Positions 59,839-64,000 of a stretch of DNA of 64,000 nt are shown in pieces. The DNA comes from Cantharellus purpuraceus (lineage: Eukaryota > Basidiomycota > Agaricomycetes > Cantharellales > Hydnaceae): the NCBI GenBank assembly GCA_025174535.1, contig JALBUN010000001.1, forward strand, positions 2,666,001 through 2,730,000, given 5' to 3'. The notes beneath the pieces are model-generated. The model saw nothing but the letters and a program-made list of their open reading frames with translations. It was not told the DNA's origin and ran no database searches. Position numbers and translations under genes: made by a program. Position 1 is the stretch's first letter. Every line of letters starts with the position of its first letter.

Positions 59839-62800
59839 TCAACTCTTGTGCCTCTTGGCATCGGGTTGCTCCCCATCGTCCAAATACAGCGCCTCACTGT
59901 CCCCCGTATCCTCACGTTTCCTCTTCGTCTCAGAATTCATCGAAGGCGAAACACCTTCAATGAGCAGCAAGGAAGGCGCTTCAGCAGAAGTCTCTCCATT
60001 GGTTCCCGTCGAAGCCCCCCCCGTTGAAGCCCCTTCCATTCCCCTTTGCGAAGCCTCTTCGACAGTACCTGGTGGAGAATATTCCTTCTTGGGGACTGTC
60101 GGACTTCCTTCCGCGGCTCTCATCTGATGATACCTTGGCACACTTCCCAAGTCCCGGGAAGATAAAGTCCGGATAAGAGGCCTCCCCATCGATCTTGACG
60201 CTGGGTTCGACGGTCCTGTGGGTGCGCTGTATCTGCGCATCGATTGGCCTTCCAATGCCAGTATGTGTGGAGGCACAGAGTACGAGAAGACTGCGCTTGA
60301 GCTGGCGTTGCGGGCCTCGTCTATCGTCTCCCGCATTCTATCGTAGAAGCGGCGGTAAAACAAAGGGTCTGCTGGCCGCTGAGCACTTGTGGATCCTTGA
60401 TGAAGTAGTCCTTGAGGGACAGAAGACGACGACGATTGTGAAGCGCTTCCCAGCAGCAAGGAATGGTAAGACGGAGGGACTGCTGACCGCTGAGCACTTG
60501 TAGATCCTTGATGAAGTAGTCCTTGAGGGACAGAAGACGACGACGATTGTGAAGCGCTTCCCAGCAGCAAGGAATGGTAAGACGGAGGGACTGCTGACCG
60601 CTGAGCACTTGTAGATCCTTGATGAAGTAGTCCTTGAGGGACAGAAGACGACGACGATTGTGAAGCGCTTCCCAGCAGCAAGGAATGGTAAGACGGAGGG
60701 ACTGCTGACCGCTGAGCACTTGCAGATCCTCGATGAAGCAGTTCTTGAGGGGCAGGAGGCGACGACGGTTGTGAAGCGCTTCCCAGCAGGAAGGGATGGT
60801 AAGACGGAGGGCTTGCTGACCGCTGAGCACTTGTAGATCCTCGATGAAGCAGTCCTTGAGGGGCAGAAGACGACGACGGTTGTGGAGTGCTTCCCAGCGG
60901 GAAGGGACCTGAAGAGTGGTACACGTGAGGCCTCCTCGGAGGGACCGATGGCGCTTTGAAAGTGCTCATAGTCTGCGAGGCGGTGCTTTCTGTCCTATTG
61001 GTTGGAGGCGGTGGAGGCGGCATTGCTAAGCGCCGCTCAATCTCTAGCCGTCTCTGTAACTTCTCCCTGGTGCTTGACTTCACGTTCACATCCTCTTTCT
61101 GTTCCAGGGGCAGCCTTGGGGGCGCATTTTCCGATCGCGAAGAAATCCGTCTCAAACTAGACTTCCCTAGAGCCTCACGGCGCATGAATGGACGCAGACG
61201 AGATGACATGGTTGAGCTGTTCCCTCGTGCTGTGCCTATAGCATGTGCTGGTTGTGGCAGGGAACTTGTGAGAGAACTGTCTTCTCTCGGACGAGGGGGC
61301 TCGGGCAGAAAACCTAGAAGAGCTCGTGCGTCGGGCTGGCCCACATTAGTCCATAGAGTTGTCCGGTCATTTCTAGGCAACATGACGATCATACGTAGCA
61401 GCTCGGAACGGCACTTCTCGAGGTTGTGCCTCTCTTCACTGTACCCCGTTTCATGGGGCTGAGCGCGCAAGTTGGCGATAATGAAACGAGCGAAGGCTCT
61501 TGCGGCTTCCCGACGAAGGAATGCATGCTCTTCCGAATTGAGCTGGTAAGACGTAGGGTCTGCGTCTTCATCATCGAGCAGTGGATGCATTACGTCATCC
61601 TCGTCCGAAGAGGTACTACTGCTGATATCATCGCTGTCCATCTGACGAGCATTGTCCGATGATGGATTGGGGATAGCCCTTCCTTCTGTTTCACGAGACG
61701 TTGACGCTGTTTTCTGACGCTTCTTCGCAGGTTCGTCGTTATCGTCGGCGTCCCAGTCGTCCACAAATCGTACCGCCTTGGAGTCGACATTCTTCTCCCC
61801 AGTCCGGTCCTCTGGCTCGTTCGGTTCCTCTTCGAGACGTCGTTTCATCGCAGGCTTCCTGGGAAGTTCGGCGTTGCCTTCATCTAACGAAATGGTCATG
61901 GTATGTTCTGTTTTGACGGTCGTCCGCTCCTCGGGCACTGTCACCAGCACACCTAGTTCCTTCGCTGGTACCTTCCTGATGCGCTGCTTCCTCGGATTCA
62001 CTTTTGCACGGTCGGCTTTACCATGTCTATGGACCACTTCCTTGACGGGCTCTGAGGCGATTTCCTTCTGCTCCGGCTTATTCGTCTCGAGCTTCTTCTC
62101 TTCGGTCTCCTCCGCTGCTCTGTTTCCCTCCGTGTCACCGTTCTTCTCATCTGTGCCGTTGTTCTTCTCTGCCCTCTCAATATTCTCTTCCCTCTCGGTG
62201 TTCTTGTTCTCGTTCCCCTTCTCGACCTTGTGCTGTTCTTTCTCCTCCTCCCCCTCCCCCTCCTCCTCCTCCGTCTGTTCCTGCTGCTCCTTCTGTTGCC
62301 TTACGAGCAGCCGCTGAATCGCAGTCCTGTGACGATCGCCCTTTTCATATCTGGGCATATTTGACGTTGCAGGGTCCACGTTCAGAACACCCCGCGTCGG
62401 CCGTTGCTGCTGCTCCGGTTCCTCTTGGTGGGGTGTCTTGTCAACTGAATCTGACGGTGTGGGTTCGACAACAACAGCTGGAGCACTCGACGGAATTGAG
62501 GCAGGCGGATGGGGTATCTCAGACTTCTTGACGATGACTTTGTAGGTGTAACAATCAAGTTCGTAGCGATGAGCTGTCCAGGTGTCACCGCACGACCAGG
62601 CATCGAGATCAGATAATCGTAAACCACCATCGGGTTGCTGTTCATTCGTGTGAGCGAAGCTGTGGATGATGTTCAATACGAGGACCTACCTGCTGCTGCT
62701 CTTCTTCGGACAATGTCTCTTTCGAGACTTCCACCGTCTCGAACGGATCTGTTTTGGCAGAGTCGGCGAGATCACGATCCCTCGCTTCCCTGGCAAGGCG

Positions 62801-63738
62801 AAGCTTCGCAAGTCGGAATTCGGTCTCTCTCGAGTCCTTCCAATCCAACATAAACTTGACTTTGCGCATCTCGGTACGAATGCACGATGGAGTACAGCCT
62901 TCCAAACCCGCCTTGCGGTCCCACTCGTCAGGATCTACAACTTTACTTAGTCCAAAGTCTATAATCGTGACCCTGCATTGTGCCCTCTCTTCAGGAGATG
63001 GCTTACTTCAAGATGGGGTTTAGCACTCACTTTTCGTCGTCACCGATCAACATGTGTCTGTACTCGGCGTCCCCGTGGAGGACTCCTCGATCATGCAACT
63101 TCTGGTATGCTGCAATGATAGCTTCTTTCTGTGACTCCTTCAGGAACATGTCGGCCTCTCTCCAACCCGTTGGATGAGGTAAGTCTAGCGAAACACCGAT
63201 GCGACCGCCAAGGCAATGGTTGACACTGATGACCCATGGCACACAGTCCCCTTGTAGGGGTCGAAGGTATTTAGAAGTTGCATTCAAGTAGAGGGAGGTG
63301 AAGAACGGCTTCCAACTGTCCCAGACGGATGTCCTACCATAATCAAAGTTAGATGAGTTCAAGGAGCTGTCATCCGGGATTGAAGGGTGGGCCACGTACA
63401 TCTTGGAAATGTGAACAAAGCTTTTGTTATCTATATAGCTGACCTTCAGGTCAACCTGTCCTTCAAGTCCGGCTGTAAAAGAGAGATGAGCAACTCGTGT
63501 GGCGTATGGCACTCAATAACATACAGCCTAAGGGTGTTCCCGGGTCGTTGCTGAGGAACTCTTCACCGTTCACCCATGCCCATTTTCCATGGGCAACGTA
63601 CAGTGGCTTGTGGTCAGGGAACTTCAACTTACGGATCTCGTCTGCCGTCAATTGCTTGGCTTCGGCCTGCGTGAGCGCGTCGACAGCCCGACGAGGTTCA
63701 CTGGCTGGCGGTGTGGTTGGGGATGATGAAGCGTCCAT
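59839..63738 (-). CDS. protein-kinase-like protein with long repetitive C-terminal tail
   Basis: Starts at 63738 (MDASSSPTTPPASEPRRAVD). The N-terminal third is a kinase-like fold: AGLEGQVDLKVSYIDNKSF, VWDSWKPFFTSLYLNATSKYL, a hinge-like LQGDCVPWVISV, catalytic-loop-like YQKLHDRGVLHGDAEYRHMLI and, across an intron, a metal-binding DFG-like VTIIDFGLSK. The loop has HGDAEYRH where a canonical kinase has HRDLKxxN, so activity is doubtful. A coiled, charged stretch follows, then the intron from EEEQQQ to QPDGGLRLSDLDAWSCGDTW. The last exon alone encodes over 900 residues: Glu/Lys-rich, then Ser/Pro-rich with five 37-residue repeats. Basidiomycetes carry many such divergent kinase-like genes with unknown roles. 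At least four introns, all near the 5' end. Confidence 0.72.
60370..60915 (-). repeat. five in-frame 111-bp repeats in the kinase-like gene
   Basis: Units begin (plus strand) at 60370, 60481, 60592, 60703 and 60814, exactly 111 bases apart. They encode 37-residue copies with the pattern SxxPSYHxLLLGSASQ, SSSSSVPQ, GLLHQGSTSAQR. The middle copies are almost identical, the outer ones diverged. A second minus-strand frame is also open through the whole array. Confidence 0.92.
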
Positions 63739-63802
63739 GAGTGTCTAAGAAGTTGAGGGTGTGTTGCAGTGGGAGAAGGTTGGTGGCACAGGTAGAGAGA
63801 GG

Positions 63803-63809
63803 CTTTATA
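63803..63809 (-). promoter_or_regulatory. TATA box of the kinase-like gene
   Basis: TATAAAG read on the minus strand, about 65 bases before the ATG at 63738. The rest of the window to 64000 shows no gene. Confidence 0.5.
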
Positions 63810-64000
63810 GCCACTCGCCAAACAGCAAGTGGCGTAGTGGAGTGGCGATGCCCTTTGTGGGCCTAAAGAGGAAGGTAGTCTACGCCCATATTGTTAAATC
63901 TAGCCGCCTTGTTTTCGATCATCCTATGGCGTCACGTGGCATTGTCGCGATGCAGACTAACAAGGGGCGCATCTGTCCCGTTGGCAACGAGGTGAGCTTG

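Noticed and set aside
60321..60830. A separate 169-codon gene on the minus strand over the 111-bp repeats
   Set aside because: It is another frame of the kinase-like gene kept open because the repeat length is a multiple of three. It lacks any domain or start context.
61778..62317. Plus-strand Ser/Phe-rich frame of 179 codons
   Set aside because: Shadow of the charged tail of the kinase-like gene on the opposite strand.

Overview
The window looks like nuclear DNA of a filamentous basidiomycete, most likely an Agaricomycete. Genes are dense, lie on both strands and are cut by many short GT-AG introns of roughly 45-65 nt. The families fit too: fungal LCCL-domain protein, ArAE/DUF2421 exporter, fungal IndA-PfkB pseudouridine enzyme, a basidiomycete-type GT31 and an F-box protein with the DPSQDL signature. 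Exon structures were worked out by hand from frame, splice signals and family recall; no database search was possible.

Layout. 1-8.9 kb: LCCL-domain protein (cut by the left edge), an ArAE-type exporter, a 2.08-kb terminal-inverted-repeat element flanked by TA, and a lipocalin-like protein. 9.2-18 kb: Kha1-like K+/H+ antiporter, a small orphan gene, seipin, and a protein with two Rap1/Myb-like domains. 18.6-28 kb: mitochondrial methylmalonate-semialdehyde dehydrogenase, bifunctional pseudouridine kinase/glycosidase, an Irc3-like helicase whose stop codon overlaps the stop of the pseudouridine gene, and NudC. 28-36 kb: a Siz/PIAS SUMO ligase, an orphan Ser/Pro-rich protein, a 1.6-kb gap and a cytochrome P450. 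36.6-40 kb: the mitochondrial ADP/ATP carrier, then a remarkable secreted peptide precursor. 40.7-53 kb: ESF1, an aquaporin, an F-box protein, complex I subunit NDUFA11-like, a BRCT-BRCT-Myb (Rap1-like) protein and an RS-rich protein. 53.5-63.7 kb: a GT31 glycosyltransferase, an RNF216-like RBR ubiquitin ligase with a membrane segment, a membrane orphan and a kinase-like protein with a long repetitive tail.

Most genes are housekeeping: mitochondrial metabolism and transport, ribosome biogenesis, SUMO/ubiquitin ligation, lipid droplets and telomere-like DNA binding. They do not form one pathway.

The most unusual locus is at 38.6-39.7 kb on the minus strand. It encodes a signal peptide followed by seven copies of a 19-residue peptide separated by Lys-Arg. 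Six of the copies sit on 63-nt mini-exons with near-identical introns. Every base difference among those six exons is synonymous. This looks like a Kex2-processed repeat precursor (fungal RiPP or signalling-peptide type) that grew by exon-intron unit duplication.
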